A stretch of DNA of 64,000 nt from Guillardia theta CCMP2712 (lineage: Eukaryota; Cryptophyceae; Pyrenomonadales; Geminigeraceae). Numbering within the stretch: position 1 is the first letter of the stretch; each line of letters starts with the position of its first letter. Below are positions 55,029-64,000 of this stretch, piece after piece. A program made the position numbers and the translations under genes. The notes under the pieces are model-generated. The model did not search any database. It was not told where the DNA came from and was given only the letters and a program-made list of their open reading frames with translations. Location: contig NW_005434504.1 of NCBI RefSeq assembly GCF_000315625.1, positions 1 to 64,000 of the forward strand, read 5' to 3'.

Positions 55029-55715
55029 ATGAGCCAGAGGCCCAAGAGAAGGTGTGTGGAGGACGCCATGAACCGCGTCCGGGAGGTTCTCGAGTGGGAG
55101 CAGCTGGATGAGCGCAGCGCCCAGTTCCGCTCCGCCGCGCAGGCGCTGGAGGCGGAGTTCGAGCGGGAAAGGCTCATGCGGAGGACTTGCCCGGAGATTC
55201 TGCAAGAGGATGCCAGGGAGGATGGCAACGACGACGATGAGGATGAGGGAGAGGAAGACAGTGGCGCCAGCGAGGTGAGCTTCGATTCGGACTGGTACCC
55301 TGGGAAGAAGGGGGGTGGTTTCTTCCGGTATGACGAGGATGGTGAGAGCGAAGCAGAGGACGAGAGTGAATCAGGAGAAGCCGATGATATTATCACCATT
55401 TCGGATGAGCTTGCAGACGACATCAAAACGGAAGACATCAGCGACGTCGATACGGATATCCTTAGCGATACCGATACGGAGAACCTCAGCGACACCGAGA
55501 CGGTCGTTAACTGCAACATTACAGAAATCACACACCCTTTCTCTCATGAAGGCTCCATTGCATCCTCGAACGGTCCCGTGGAGAGGGTGGCACTCGAGGC
55601 CGATGGGGACAGCTTTTTGTCCTCGCAGGAATTAACAGGAAACGCCACCGCCTGCGAGGATGGCGGCCCTCTGGAAGTGACGAGCAGGTCGTGCTTGGAA
55701 GCACCCGAGCCGTGA
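55029..55715 (+). CDS. Acidic Ser/Asp-rich protein, 228 aa
   Basis: A basic N-terminal segment (MSQRPKRRC), a charged helix (about 15-60), then long acidic stretches and Asp/Thr near-repeats (ISDVDTDILSDTDTENLSDT near residues 145-165). No folded domain seen. Such profiles occur in histone chaperones and transcription activators of large viruses, but nothing specific is visible. The last about 170 bp overlap, tail to tail, the gene at 55544-55876. Confidence 0.6.
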   Translation: MSQRPKRRCVEDAMNRVREVLEWEQLDERSAQFRSAAQALEAEFERERLMRRTCPEILQEDAREDGNDDDEDEGEEDSGASEVSFDSDWYPGKKGGGFFRYDEDGESEAEDESESGEADDIITISDELADDIKTEDISDVDTDILSDTDTENLSDTETVVNCNITEITHPFSHEGSIASSNGPVERVALEADGDSFLSSQELTGNATACEDGGPLEVTSRSCLEAPEP

Positions 55716-55876
55716 GACAGCAGGGCGCAGCCCCCGGCGCTGAAGACAGGTGGGTCTCTCTGGAACTCTTCCGCGTCAGGGAGGACGAGCCTCAACGCCT
55801 GGTAGCACACCATCAGCGCCACCGAGCCCATGACGGCAAGCACCATCGGGGCGACGTAGGCCAGGACAGGGATCAT
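55544..55876 (-). CDS. Single-pass membrane protein, about 110 aa, overlapping its neighbour
   Basis: The N-terminal span (about residues 3-30, VLAYVAPMVLAVMGSVALMV) is a convincing transmembrane segment outside the overlap. Residues beyond about 55 are antisense to the acidic gene, so the C-terminal half may be unconstrained. An AATAAA/TTTTAAT stretch lies 25-30 nt before the ATG and could act as TATA box. If real, the two genes overlap by 172 bp with convergent transcription. Confidence 0.5.
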   Translation of the reverse strand: MIPVLAYVAPMVLAVMGSVALMVCYQALRLVLPDAEEFQRDPPVFSAGGCALLSHGSGASKHDLLVTSRGPPSSQAVAFPVNSCEDKKLSPSASSATLSTGPFEDAMEPS

Positions 55877-55937
55877 TCTTCCTTCTGTTTTTTTTTTTAT
55901 TAAAATTGAGAGTGTGTTTCTTATACTTCCGCGAGTT

Positions 55938-56747
55938 TCAGACGTGCCTTGCCATGCCTTTCCCTCCCGTCACAGGCTTTCCCGTGGGAATATCCTGGTC
56001 CTTCACGACGTACTCCACTATTTGTCCATACTGCCGTGGGTGCAGCTTCACGTACGCGTGCGCCGCGGTGAAATCGGTGTAGATGACGATGTTGTTGAGT
56101 GAGATGAGGAGGTAGACGATATATTCGAGTATAATCACGTTGCTCATGCAGGGGTCTGTCATGTTGTTGTAGGCGATGTAGACGATCCCAAAGGCGGCGA
56201 AGAAGACAATGCAGAGGCAGGTCAACGCCGCGGTGGCGTAGGCGGTGAATTTCGATATGCTGCCATACTCAAAGACCGACAGGCTGTAGTTGAGCTGCGC
56301 CCAGATGTAGGTCAATGCCAGGACCCCAGCCCCAAGGAGGTGTATGTCCCCGTGGTCGGAGATGTTGTCGTAGAGCACGACGGCGATGGTGCTTGCGTAG
56401 CCGAGGAGGGCCAGCCACGTGACCACCCCGCGGTTCAGGAGGGGGTGATTGCGGCTGCTGATGATGCCGAGCACTACCCAGGACAAAATGCCGCTGATGA
56501 CCATGAGGCTCGCCGTGCCCTTGTCCACCGCGAGCTTGTCGCTGATGTAGAAGAGCGACTGGCAGTACGGGGCATCGAAGTTCCGGATCCCACCTTTGCT
56601 GAACATGAGGTAGAAGAAGACGCTGTACTGCATGACGAAAGCCGCCGCCGCCAGCTGCGTCAAGACGACCAGCTCCCCGAAGGCAACCTCTGTCCAGAGC
56701 CTCCGGAGGTTCTGCTTGGTGGCCACCGCCTCGTACTTCATCTTCAT
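55938..56747 (-). CDS. Six- or seven-span membrane protein, Frag1/DRAM/Sfk1-like pattern, 269 aa
   Basis: Hydrophobic spans lie at about residues 22-48, 78-100, 108-130, 140-165, 178-200 and 205-225. The stretch YCQSLFYISDKLAVDKGTAS follows span 1, and ALLGYASTIAVVLYDNISD followed by HGDIHLLGAG lies in the middle. These recall the ISD motif and H-x-x-G-A of Frag1/DRAM/Sfk1 proteins (autophagy and membrane lipid regulators). The match is by eye and weak. I considered heliorhodopsin and reject it: no Lys in the last span. GGATATAAAAC lies 20 nt before the ATG. Tail ends in a basic, Gly-rich segment. Confidence 0.65.
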   Translation of the reverse strand: MKMKYEAVATKQNLRRLWTEVAFGELVVLTQLAAAAFVMQYSVFFYLMFSKGGIRNFDAPYCQSLFYISDKLAVDKGTASLMVISGILSWVVLGIISSRNHPLLNRGVVTWLALLGYASTIAVVLYDNISDHGDIHLLGAGVLALTYIWAQLNYSLSVFEYGSISKFTAYATAALTCLCIVFFAAFGIVYIAYNNMTDPCMSNVIILEYIVYLLISLNNIVIYTDFTAAHAYVKLHPRQYGQIVEYVVKDQDIPTGKPVTGGKGMARHV

Positions 56748-56777
56748 GCATCCCCTGCAATACCTGTTTTATATCCT

Positions 56778-59700
56778 TCACTTGTACCGACAACACACGA
56801 GGGCCATGCCGACGAAGCCGACGAGGCAGGCAAACCCTGCCGCCCCAAGCCCGGCCGCCTCCCGGCTGTAGCCCACCACATGGGGACGGTAGGTGTCGTT
56901 GAAGGGGTTCTGGATCAGCACGCGGCGGGTGTTTAGCACGATGTCGAGGTAATCGGCGTAGACCATGCAGGTGAAGCGCTGCTGGATGGGGTCCTGCACC
57001 GCGATCCTTCCCGGTGTGCATATCCACGTGCAGCCGGAGGTCCAGATGGCGTACTGCGGGGGGATGGTGTTGGTGCAGGGCTCGCAGAGGAGCTGTGGGC
57101 TGAGGTACTGCCCCGGGGGGCACGAGGAGGGCGGCGTCTGGAGTGGTGCCGGGGTGGGAATGATGTCGCTGACGCGGGTAACGCAGGCCAGCCCACCCGT
57201 GGAGTTCCTCCCGAGCACCGTCCCTACCGCGCACCTCCAGGAGCAGGAGTAGGGCTGGTAGGGTTCACCGGGGGTAAGGTATAGGACGCTATGGTTCTGC
57301 TCGAGGCCGTTGCGGCACGGGGAGCATCCTACATATGAATTGCTGGCCTTGCAGTCATCAAAGTAGGTACCCACCCCGCACACTCTCCTTGGGTCGCAGA
57401 AGCCGCAGTAACTTGCGTTGTGCCTGACATAGTCTGGTATGCATTCCACGATGCACTCCGCCAGGAACCTGGCGTGCTGGGGGAGTGGATTCAGGCACCG
57501 GTCGCAGACGCGGTCCACATGGTCGGAGCAAAGGGCGGCAGTGAAGTATCCAGGGTCACAGGATGGCGAGCAGGGCCTGCAAGAAGCGTCTGAGGTAGGG
57601 GTGCAGGCCTGGATGTAGTTGGAAGAGAGGTTGCATGAGAGAGAGGCTTCGGGGGTGCAGGCTGTGCAATTGCTGAGCGCTGAAGTTGACCAATACGAGG
57701 AGGAGCACTGGCTCGGGCAGGAGTTCGGGTCTTCGAATAGGCCTACCGCGGTAAACTCCCTGTGGGGGTCTGCCAGGGAGGTGCAGGGGAGGCAGGTGGC
57801 TTCCAGGTGGCATCCGGACTGGTACTCACCTGCCAGACAGGCCTCCCCAGGGCAGTAGATGCAGTTCTGTGGCTTCGAGGCAGTGGGGCTCTTGACGTAA
57901 TTTACATCGCAAACGTAGGAGCAGCCCGCAGTGTAGGCACCGTTTGATAAAGTCGTTTCCATGCAGGGATTGCAGACGGTTAGGTTTAAGCGCCTCTCTG
58001 AAAATGTCCTATCGTCTGCCCTTGTCCCCGCCTCCCAGAACGGCAACGTGAAGGCCACCTCGGAAGTTGCCGGGTAGTACCCCGCGTCGCACACGGCTGG
58101 GCAATCCTCATCCATCCCGGTGGCATACCCCGTGTACCTCCCGTGCTGCAGCCCCACGCAGGCGACGGCTAGCGCGTTCTGGACTTGCGTGCACGATAGT
58201 GTACGATGTGGGGTGGAGTTGCGCAGCTCCCATCCCGCGAAGGGCAGGGTCCGGCACGGCAGGCAGTTGGGCTCCCGGCGGTAGGAGCCCTGCACGCACT
58301 GCGTGATGCAGTTATCCGAGTCGAAGGGTATACCGGGAGTGATGAACTCTTCAAACGTTTCGTAAGCTGCGATCGTAGACCTTTTGGTTGTGCACTCCTG
58401 GCAGGTGGCTCCGACGACCGCCTGGCACTGGGCTCGGTGCTGGCCCACGGGGCAGGACGACGTGGGGCATGCCAGGCACGCGCTGGAGTTGGCCGCGTAG
58501 TACCCTTCGAAGCATTCGTACTCGCACACGTTGGGGAGCCATCTGGCAAAGCCGGGGAGGGCCTCCGCGCAGGTCACGCATATCGGGGTCCCGTCCGGGT
58601 TGCAGCCTTGGAAGGCCGAGCCGGGAAGGCAGGTGGTGTTGCAGCGCACGCAGCGGTCGTTTGTGAAGAAGTAATCACTGAAGAGGCAGCGGTAGGAGCA
58701 CGCCATCGGGTGGAGAGTGAGGTGCAGGCTGCCCGTCAGCAGGCCGGGCGGGCCTTCCGTAAAGAGCGGGTACTGCGCAGCCCCCCGCCAGCTCAGGTAC
58801 ACCGGGAGCGTGCAGATGTGCCGGAGCGACACGCTGCTGGAGAGGTCCTTGGTGCAGATCGGGACCTTCTCGTCATTGACCTCCATCCACACGGAGAGGC
58901 TGCCGGCTATAGCCGCATGGGTGAAGACGAGGTGGAACTGCCGGACCCCGAAGGGAAGGGTGGCGGGGAGTGTGCCTTCGCCGTAGATTTCCTGGAGGTT
59001 GGCCTCGTTTGGGAAGTTGAGCTGTGCACCGGAGCACAGTTCGACGCCGTCTGCTGTGTTGCAGGTGGGGGCGCCGTATAGGAAGTTGGGGACCACGCTG
59101 AACTCGTCGAGGTAGAGATCCGTCCAGACGATGGGGGTGAAACCCACCGATAGCACCGCGGTGGAAGAGTAGTGACTGAAGCCGGTGAGGATGGCGATGT
59201 CCCATATTGCCTGCGATTGAAGAGTGCTTGTCAATGTGTTTCCAAGTGTGATCTGTGCTGCTGCGTTATGTGTCGTCTTGTAGTGGAAGGACACAACCCA
59301 TCCATTGATCTTTCCATCCGCGGAGGACAAGTCTATTGGTCCTATTCTCAAAGTCTTCGTGTTTGCAAACAGCCTTAAGAAGAGGACAGTGTCGCCCAGT
59401 TGGCTGTTGTTCTGCGGTATGGCGTACGCCACCGCGTTCGTCTCCCATTGCGGGGTGCCCGGGTCAACGAAGCGATTCTCCAAGGGGAGGAGCTTGAGGT
59501 TGTCCTGCCAGGTCAAGTTGCCGTCCCAGTAGCAGCGTGTGGGAAAGAGGAACACCTGGGGATCTGCAAGCGAGTTGTAAGAGGCACTCCCAATCCCGTT
59601 GATCTGCCCCACGACCCGATTCCCTCTGACGCACAGGGTGTTTTCGTAGGCAACCGCCCGCTTGAGAATCATGAGGTTCTCGAAGCTGCCGATCCGGGAG

Positions 59701-62126
59701 TTGGAATCTCTATCGATCCAGTTGGCCTCCATGGAGTACGCCCCCGCGCCCACGATGAGCCCATCGATGTTGGCGTGCGTGTTGATGCACTCCTCGCAGT
59801 ACGCCTTCCGCGGTGGCGAGCAGGGGATGGGGAACGTCACTCCCCCGCAGGTCGGCGCCTCCCCGCAGGTCTCCGTGCAGACTTGTTCGAGAGATATGCC
59901 GGTGTAACCCTGCTGGCAGGTGACCTGGCAGGACAGCCTCTCGGTGGCTTTGTAGATGACGGCATTGGGAGAGACGACAGGGAAGCATGTCCGGCAGTGC
60001 TGCTGGGGGGTGCATGCTGCCTGGGTCCCTGCGGATGTGTCGCTACACTGGCACGATTCCACGTACTCCCCGGCAAGGCAGGTGGAGGAGAGCGAGTAGC
60101 AGTCAAAGCAGCTCCCGTACCTTGGAGGCGGGTTGATCTCCCCACGGCTGAACCCCTGGCAGTCGTACCTCCCAAAGAGGGCGTATTGCGGGTCATTGGA
60201 GAGCGCCGTGCGGAATGCAGAGTTGCACACCTCGAAGGGGAGGGCTGCGCACGAGAGATAGCTGAAGCCCGGCACATCCGACTGGTTCACAAAGAGCAAG
60301 CCCTGACCCGCGTCCTGCTTCGTGGTGCTATCGAAGCCCAAGGCAACGCAATATTTGCACTCGTCCAAGACAGTGTGGGTGGGGCTCTGCTTCAAGACAG
60401 CGCAAACGGGTGAACCGCAGTCCACACAGGTGCTGCTAGGTTCCCGGTCCGGGCAAACCTTGTCCCCGCTGTACTTGGTAGACGGGGTGATGGAGTTCCA
60501 GTACTCGCAGAAGCCACCGCAGGACTGCACACAGTGGACGTTGTCGATGGAGTGGTTCGTCGCTCCGTCGCAGTAGTGGCAGGAAGTCTCCCCGTAGCCG
60601 GAATACTGGTCGAAGGGGCAGGGCTTACAGTAGTCAATCTGTGGGGTACCGTCCTGGTACGTGCCTGGCTCACACGGGACACAGACGTACACAATGTTGG
60701 TGCCTTGATTCGGGAGGAGCTGAAGCTTTGTCCCGCGCGGACAGTCCTCACACGCCGTCTGCTGCTGGTTGGGCTTTTGCCCCAGAGGGCAGAACTTGCA
60801 TCCGATGTCGTAATCTGTGGAGTACGTGTGAACGGGACAGCGGACGCACATGTAATATGCGGTCAATGTATCACCCTGTTCCGTCAGGCAATCCGTCTCT
60901 TCATCCGTCAATGCTGCCTTGCTCTGGTACTTCACGTGGAACCCGGCACGGCAGGCACATTGTGCAAATGCGTGCCCACCAGAGACGATCGTGGTCATCA
61001 GGATGCGGTTCACGGTGCAGTAGCGGTGGAAGGGGGACATGCAATACTCGTGCTCCACCCAGGTCATAATCGAGTCCACGCCATCTGATTGATATTGCTG
61101 TGAGAGCATTGAAGCGGTCTTGGGTGCACATACAGTATCGAAGATGTAGTATGCGGTGGAGTAGACATAACCTCCTTCATCGGCTATTCTGCAAGAACTA
61201 CCTTGGACACAGTTTTGTGAAGTTCCACAATTGAGGACATACTGGTTGTAAACCCCCAAGGAGAGGCATGTCTCTGGGCATGGCATGCAGGTGCCCGGGC
61301 TGCTCGCGTAGGTGGTGATTGCCCCAATCTTGCCGCAGTTGATCCTCACCTCGTTGGGGTCGGGACACGATTCGCAGGGGAGGCAGTTGATGTCCTTCAA
61401 AGTCCTCCCGCATGTGAAGTCTGGATCGCGGTACTGCCCCTCTACGCAGTACTTGCCCGTTGCGGAGCTGCAGCCGATGCACTGCCCTGGGTCAAGACCC
61501 CCACACCCGCTGAGCCACTCCGCAGACCCGCACCGCTGCGCCGCCGCGTCCGAGCACCACGTGCACGTGCCCGGATTGTTTGGAGCACCACAGCCGGCGG
61601 CATAATTTGATGATTGCCTCTCGATGTCGTACGAGTTACAAGTGGTGCAGGGCTGGCAGGTCCCCGCGCTAGTTCCCGAGCAGCCCGATCGGTACTGCAC
61701 CGGGTACGGAAACTCTGTGGGACACGTCTCGCAATTGTTGCAAGTGCCGGGGGTGTAGCCCTGGATGTCGCGATTTGCGCCAGCCGCGACATAATACGAT
61801 TGGCCGCACCCGGTTCTGTACTGGTTGTTGGTACATTGGTGAACATAATCGCCATCACTGTTACACAATCCCGCATAAGGAGCATTGTTGCAATAGTCTG
61901 GAGAGAAGTATGTGAATGCACTGTTGCCACAACTGAAACATCCATCAAAACTCTCCGGCTGAGGGTTGAAGAACCCCGCTTTGCAAGCGCAGTAGGCCTC
62001 CGATCCTTTACTTTCTACAAAGTCCGCATTGAAGTAGCACGAGTCGGCCACAAAGTTGAAATCAACGGCCACAGATACAACCGGTAGCAACACAAGCAGT
62101 TGTAACCCATGAAAACCTACCCGCAT
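56778..62126 (-). CDS. Giant cysteine-rich type I surface protein, 1782 aa
   Basis: A signal peptide (LQLLVLLPVVSVAVDF region) opens a 1700-residue ectodomain with very many Cys, mostly in C-x2-C and C-x(5-12)-C repeats like those of TNFR/GCC2-GCC3/ephrin-type modules (SCGNSAF, CPRGTKLQLLP, CPFDQYSGYGETSC, CHYCDG). A Cys-poor region at about 800-1100 looks like a beta-sandwich, with WVVSFHYKTTHNAAAQITLG and VWTDLYLDEFSVV. A C-terminal span (about 1758-1778, GLGAAGFACLVGFVGMALV) and a 5-residue tail follow. Many N-glycosylation sequons. The ATG at 62126 (MRVGFHGLQ) is used; two codons earlier is GTG. Likely virion or cell-surface adhesion. Confidence 0.85.
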   Translation of the reverse strand: MRVGFHGLQLLVLLPVVSVAVDFNFVADSCYFNADFVESKGSEAYCACKAGFFNPQPESFDGCFSCGNSAFTYFSPDYCNNAPYAGLCNSDGDYVHQCTNNQYRTGCGQSYYVAAGANRDIQGYTPGTCNNCETCPTEFPYPVQYRSGCSGTSAGTCQPCTTCNSYDIERQSSNYAAGCGAPNNPGTCTWCSDAAAQRCGSAEWLSGCGGLDPGQCIGCSSATGKYCVEGQYRDPDFTCGRTLKDINCLPCESCPDPNEVRINCGKIGAITTYASSPGTCMPCPETCLSLGVYNQYVLNCGTSQNCVQGSSCRIADEGGYVYSTAYYIFDTVCAPKTASMLSQQYQSDGVDSIMTWVEHEYCMSPFHRYCTVNRILMTTIVSGGHAFAQCACRAGFHVKYQSKAALTDEETDCLTEQGDTLTAYYMCVRCPVHTYSTDYDIGCKFCPLGQKPNQQQTACEDCPRGTKLQLLPNQGTNIVYVCVPCEPGTYQDGTPQIDYCKPCPFDQYSGYGETSCHYCDGATNHSIDNVHCVQSCGGFCEYWNSITPSTKYSGDKVCPDREPSSTCVDCGSPVCAVLKQSPTHTVLDECKYCVALGFDSTTKQDAGQGLLFVNQSDVPGFSYLSCAALPFEVCNSAFRTALSNDPQYALFGRYDCQGFSRGEINPPPRYGSCFDCYSLSSTCLAGEYVESCQCSDTSAGTQAACTPQQHCRTCFPVVSPNAVIYKATERLSCQVTCQQGYTGISLEQVCTETCGEAPTCGGVTFPIPCSPPRKAYCEECINTHANIDGLIVGAGAYSMEANWIDRDSNSRIGSFENLMILKRAVAYENTLCVRGNRVVGQINGIGSASYNSLADPQVFLFPTRCYWDGNLTWQDNLKLLPLENRFVDPGTPQWETNAVAYAIPQNNSQLGDTVLFLRLFANTKTLRIGPIDLSSADGKINGWVVSFHYKTTHNAAAQITLGNTLTSTLQSQAIWDIAILTGFSHYSSTAVLSVGFTPIVWTDLYLDEFSVVPNFLYGAPTCNTADGVELCSGAQLNFPNEANLQEIYGEGTLPATLPFGVRQFHLVFTHAAIAGSLSVWMEVNDEKVPICTKDLSSSVSLRHICTLPVYLSWRGAAQYPLFTEGPPGLLTGSLHLTLHPMACSYRCLFSDYFFTNDRCVRCNTTCLPGSAFQGCNPDGTPICVTCAEALPGFARWLPNVCEYECFEGYYAANSSACLACPTSSCPVGQHRAQCQAVVGATCQECTTKRSTIAAYETFEEFITPGIPFDSDNCITQCVQGSYRREPNCLPCRTLPFAGWELRNSTPHRTLSCTQVQNALAVACVGLQHGRYTGYATGMDEDCPAVCDAGYYPATSEVAFTLPFWEAGTRADDRTFSERRLNLTVCNPCMETTLSNGAYTAGCSYVCDVNYVKSPTASKPQNCIYCPGEACLAGEYQSGCHLEATCLPCTSLADPHREFTAVGLFEDPNSCPSQCSSSYWSTSALSNCTACTPEASLSCNLSSNYIQACTPTSDASCRPCSPSCDPGYFTAALCSDHVDRVCDRCLNPLPQHARFLAECIVECIPDYVRHNASYCGFCDPRRVCGVGTYFDDCKASNSYVGCSPCRNGLEQNHSVLYLTPGEPYQPYSCSWRCAVGTVLGRNSTGGLACVTRVSDIIPTPAPLQTPPSSCPPGQYLSPQLLCEPCTNTIPPQYAIWTSGCTWICTPGRIAVQDPIQQRFTCMVYADYLDIVLNTRRVLIQNPFNDTYRPHVVGYSREAAGLGAAGFACLVGFVGMALVCCRYK

Positions 62127-62155
62127 CCGCACCCACCCCTTTCAACCCATTAATT

Positions 62156-63355
62156 TCAATATTCTTTAATAACAAACCTAGAAATGAACCAACCGAACAC
62201 ACAGACCACCACGAAGCTCGAATCCCCCTCAAACGGGAAGAGGAAGGACCTCCGGAATCCGACATAGTGGGTCAGGGCCACGACGGTAGCATCAAAGAGG
62301 AGCAGCAGGGTCTCGCACGCCAGCTCGTCGCTCCGTACCTCCTTCCCCTCCGCCCACCTCCCGACCTGCAGTTCCAGGAGTTTATAGAAGCTTCTTAGGG
62401 TGAGCATGACGAGGAGGATCCCGACATATGGGTTCGCGAGGGTCTTGTACACGCTCTGGGTGAGTAAGAGAAGTATCCCCGTGTTCAGATTGAAGGTGAG
62501 GAAGTGGGCGACGCGGTGCTTTGTGTCTGTAGTAAGGACCTTGTAGCTAAGCACAGCGAAGTGTACGGCGATGTAGACGATCATGACGACGGCATATGCA
62601 ATCTCCTCGTTGAGGATGAGCTCGCTGCCAGCGAGAGTGTACCCCACGGAGAGCCCGACGGTGGCAGCAACCCCGCCGATTTCCACGGCGCGGGCGGTCC
62701 AGCGGAGGTACGACTCCGGGTGTATGGGGATGGCTGTCTTCTGTTGGTCGTGGAATAACAGGTGGGAGAGGTTCTGAGCGGTGCAGCTGACGAGGTAGAT
62801 GCTGGTGAGGCTGATAACGACGTATAGCCAGGTCGGGGTGACCATTCTGCGATGGAAGGCGCGCTCCCCATCCCAGAGCACATCCAGCCTCTCCCCGACG
62901 GCGTCGCAGACGGACACGTCGTAGACCCCCGCTGGGTCGACGATAATCCTTCCCGTCCCTGCTGAGCTGCATCCTACCTCCGCGATCGGGTAGATATCGG
63001 ATGATACGCCGGACACATTCCCTGAGATGAAGGTAGAGCCGATCGGGAAGAAGCGGCTCCCCCCGTCAGTGGTGCAGAGGGATGACGGGCCCGGACGGCA
63101 CGGGATTGCCTCCCACCCATTCGTCCGGATCCCGTCGGCTCGGATGAACAGGATTCCCCTCTCGTTGATCCGGACGCCGCGGCTGGAGCGGAGGAGCTGG
63201 TGCGTGTCCCCGCCTGTCCACCGAATCAATCTCTGCCCCTCCGCCGTCACCGCCGTCGGCATGCTCTGGTCGGAGAGGCTCAGGAAGTACGCGGCTGTTA
63301 CCTGGAATGTTCCCAGAAGGGAGAGCATGGGAAGCATGATGGGACGGTATCCCAT
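62156..63355 (-). CDS. Membrane glycoprotein with ectodomain and about seven spans, 399 aa
   Basis: A signal peptide (residues about 4-24, MLPMLSLLGTFQVTAAYFL), a 130-residue ectodomain with four or more Cys and one NVS sequon, then six or seven hydrophobic spans between about 165 and 390. The pattern, extracellular domain plus multiple spans, recalls receptors or channels, but I recognise no family. The ATG at 63355 is used; the frame is open further up but only with TTG. A TATTTAG box lies about 50 nt upstream. A better TATAAG at about 63486 fits an ATG in another frame at 63452, so a 5' frameshift or upstream frame is possible. Confidence 0.65.
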   Translation of the reverse strand: MGYRPIMLPMLSLLGTFQVTAAYFLSLSDQSMPTAVTAEGQRLIRWTGGDTHQLLRSSRGVRINERGILFIRADGIRTNGWEAIPCRPGPSSLCTTDGGSRFFPIGSTFISGNVSGVSSDIYPIAEVGCSSAGTGRIIVDPAGVYDVSVCDAVGERLDVLWDGERAFHRRMVTPTWLYVVISLTSIYLVSCTAQNLSHLLFHDQQKTAIPIHPESYLRWTARAVEIGGVAATVGLSVGYTLAGSELILNEEIAYAVVMIVYIAVHFAVLSYKVLTTDTKHRVAHFLTFNLNTGILLLLTQSVYKTLANPYVGILLVMLTLRSFYKLLELQVGRWAEGKEVRSDELACETLLLLFDATVVALTHYVGFRRSFLFPFEGDSSFVVVCVFGWFISRFVIKEY

Positions 63356-63524
63356 ATCCCGTCTCACCGTCCTCCGAATCAAAATAGCCAGGCTGTACCC
63401 TTGCTAAATACGTCGCGGAAAGGTACCGCAATGCGTACCTCCAGTGGACCATCCTACTTGGGTCCGGCCGGCAGCCCCGCCCGTCTTATACATCCCAAGG
63501 CTCAAAAAAAAAATAAAACCAGGC

Positions 63525-64000
63525 CTATGAAAAGATGAGACTCTGTGCCTTGGGCATCATTTGATCTTCGTGGACCATGATCTGCCACATGATGCGCTTG
63601 GTGTTGTTGAGCGTGGGGTTGATCGTCACCGTGCGGAGCTTCTCGCATATCTGCGAGATGCACTTTTGCAGGGCCATGAAGGAGGCCTGATCCTGGTTTT
63701 TCGAGTAAGCCTCGTGCGCGGCCTGGTACCTAGTCTGAACATCCTTGAAGACTTCATGCAACTTGCAGCAGGTAATGAGTAAGAGATGCACCTGGTCCAA
63801 GATCTCGTTGATCTGCGCCGGGCCGTCATCGTCCCCTACGCGCGTAAGCGACTCGAAGAAGTTCATGGCGATAGGCGCGCAGTTTTGGATGAGGTTGTCC
63901 ACGCTCTCCATGCAGTTAACATTCACCTCCAGTGAGTTGTGAAAGTTACTGCTATCCACCTGCGTGTACCGCACTGGGAAGTTGGACTCTACGCGCAGTA
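63525..64000 (-). CDS. Hypothetical protein, N-terminus beyond the window
   Basis: The leftward frame is open to the right edge of the window (at least 157 codons; LRVESNFPVRYTQV at the edge), so the start lies outside. The visible part is helical and Cys-poor but for a few conserved-looking Cys (NCMESVDNL, LLITCCKL, SQICEKL), ending MPKAQSLIFS. No recognisable family. The stop is followed on the + side by an A-rich stretch that separates it from the 399-aa glycoprotein. Confidence 0.6.
   Translation of the reverse strand, partial: LRVESNFPVRYTQVDSSNFHNSLEVNVNCMESVDNLIQNCAPIAMNFFESLTRVGDDDGPAQINEILDQVHLLLITCCKLHEVFKDVQTRYQAAHEAYSKNQDQASFMALQKCISQICEKLRTVTINPTLNNTKRIMWQIMVHEDQMMPKAQSLIFS

Noticed and set aside
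55938-56747. Heliorhodopsin or microbial rhodopsin
   Set aside because: Has about six or seven spans, but no retinal-binding Lys in the last span and no rhodopsin motifs; the ISD and HxxGA motifs fit Frag1/DRAM-like proteins better.
63066-63452. Leftward frame MVHWRYALRYL overlapping the 399-aa glycoprotein
   Set aside because: Has a better-placed TATAAG box, but the product becomes low-complexity after about 50 codons and lacks the signal peptide and spans; kept only as a hint of a 5' frameshift or upstream frame.

Overview
The window looks like DNA of a large double-stranded DNA virus of a microbial eukaryote (alga or protist), or endogenous copies of one, cut up by repeats that look like eukaryotic satellites and DNA transposons. 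The evidence is: dense, mostly intron-free genes on both strands with spacers often under 50 nt; TATA-type boxes 20-40 nt before the ATG and AATAAA signals at or next to stop codons; many signal-peptide or membrane proteins and long coiled coils; and viral-style enzymes (UPF1-like helicase, DcpS-like HIT protein, papain-fold cysteine peptidase candidates, a lipase-3-like protein, a permuted NlpC/P60-like protein). I recognise no capsid protein, DNA polymerase, terminase or packaging ATPase, so I do not name a virus lineage.

Layout. (1) 1-1060: a 332-bp GC-rich tandem repeat and a 290-bp AT-rich palindrome. (2) 1.2-10.1 kb: first gene block, including a 1013-aa protein whose gene changes sharply in base composition near 3.83 kb. 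(3) 9.97-11.1 kb: a scar where a DcpS-like gene and a helicase gene are both truncated against a GC-rich coding fragment, itself split by an inverted array of the 332-bp repeat. (4) 11.1-22.78 kb: second block, with a helicase fragment, a cysteine peptidase candidate, a 531-aa membrane glycoprotein, a 727-aa paralogue of the 1013-aa protein, and a LamG surface protein. (5) 22.78-37.41 kb: about 14.6 kb of repeats (317-bp and 170-bp satellites, two transposon-like elements of 2.1 and 2.65 kb) with one convincing gene, an FkbM methyltransferase. Viral-type genes are cut at both edges. (6) 37.4-54.0 kb: third block, with a lipase-like protein, a permuted papain-fold protein, a conserved membrane protein, and five proteins that share an unusual C-terminal tail ending around HGFIR. 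(7) 54.09-54.50 kb: a second long inverted repeat at a transcriptional divergence point. (8) 54.5-64 kb: fourth block, dominated by a 1782-aa cysteine-rich surface protein beside two multi-pass membrane proteins.

How the parts may fit together: surface display (LamG protein, 1782-aa Cys-rich protein, 531-aa and 399-aa glycoproteins), a coiled-coil tail family driven by near-identical TATA-like boxes, peptidase-like and lipase-like enzymes suited to entry, egress or host modification, and RNA-handling genes (helicase, DcpS), both broken here. Mosaic base composition and broken genes at repeat borders suggest recombination between at least two related element types, decay after integration, or assembly joins. 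Single-base frameshifts in otherwise good genes leave the last option open.
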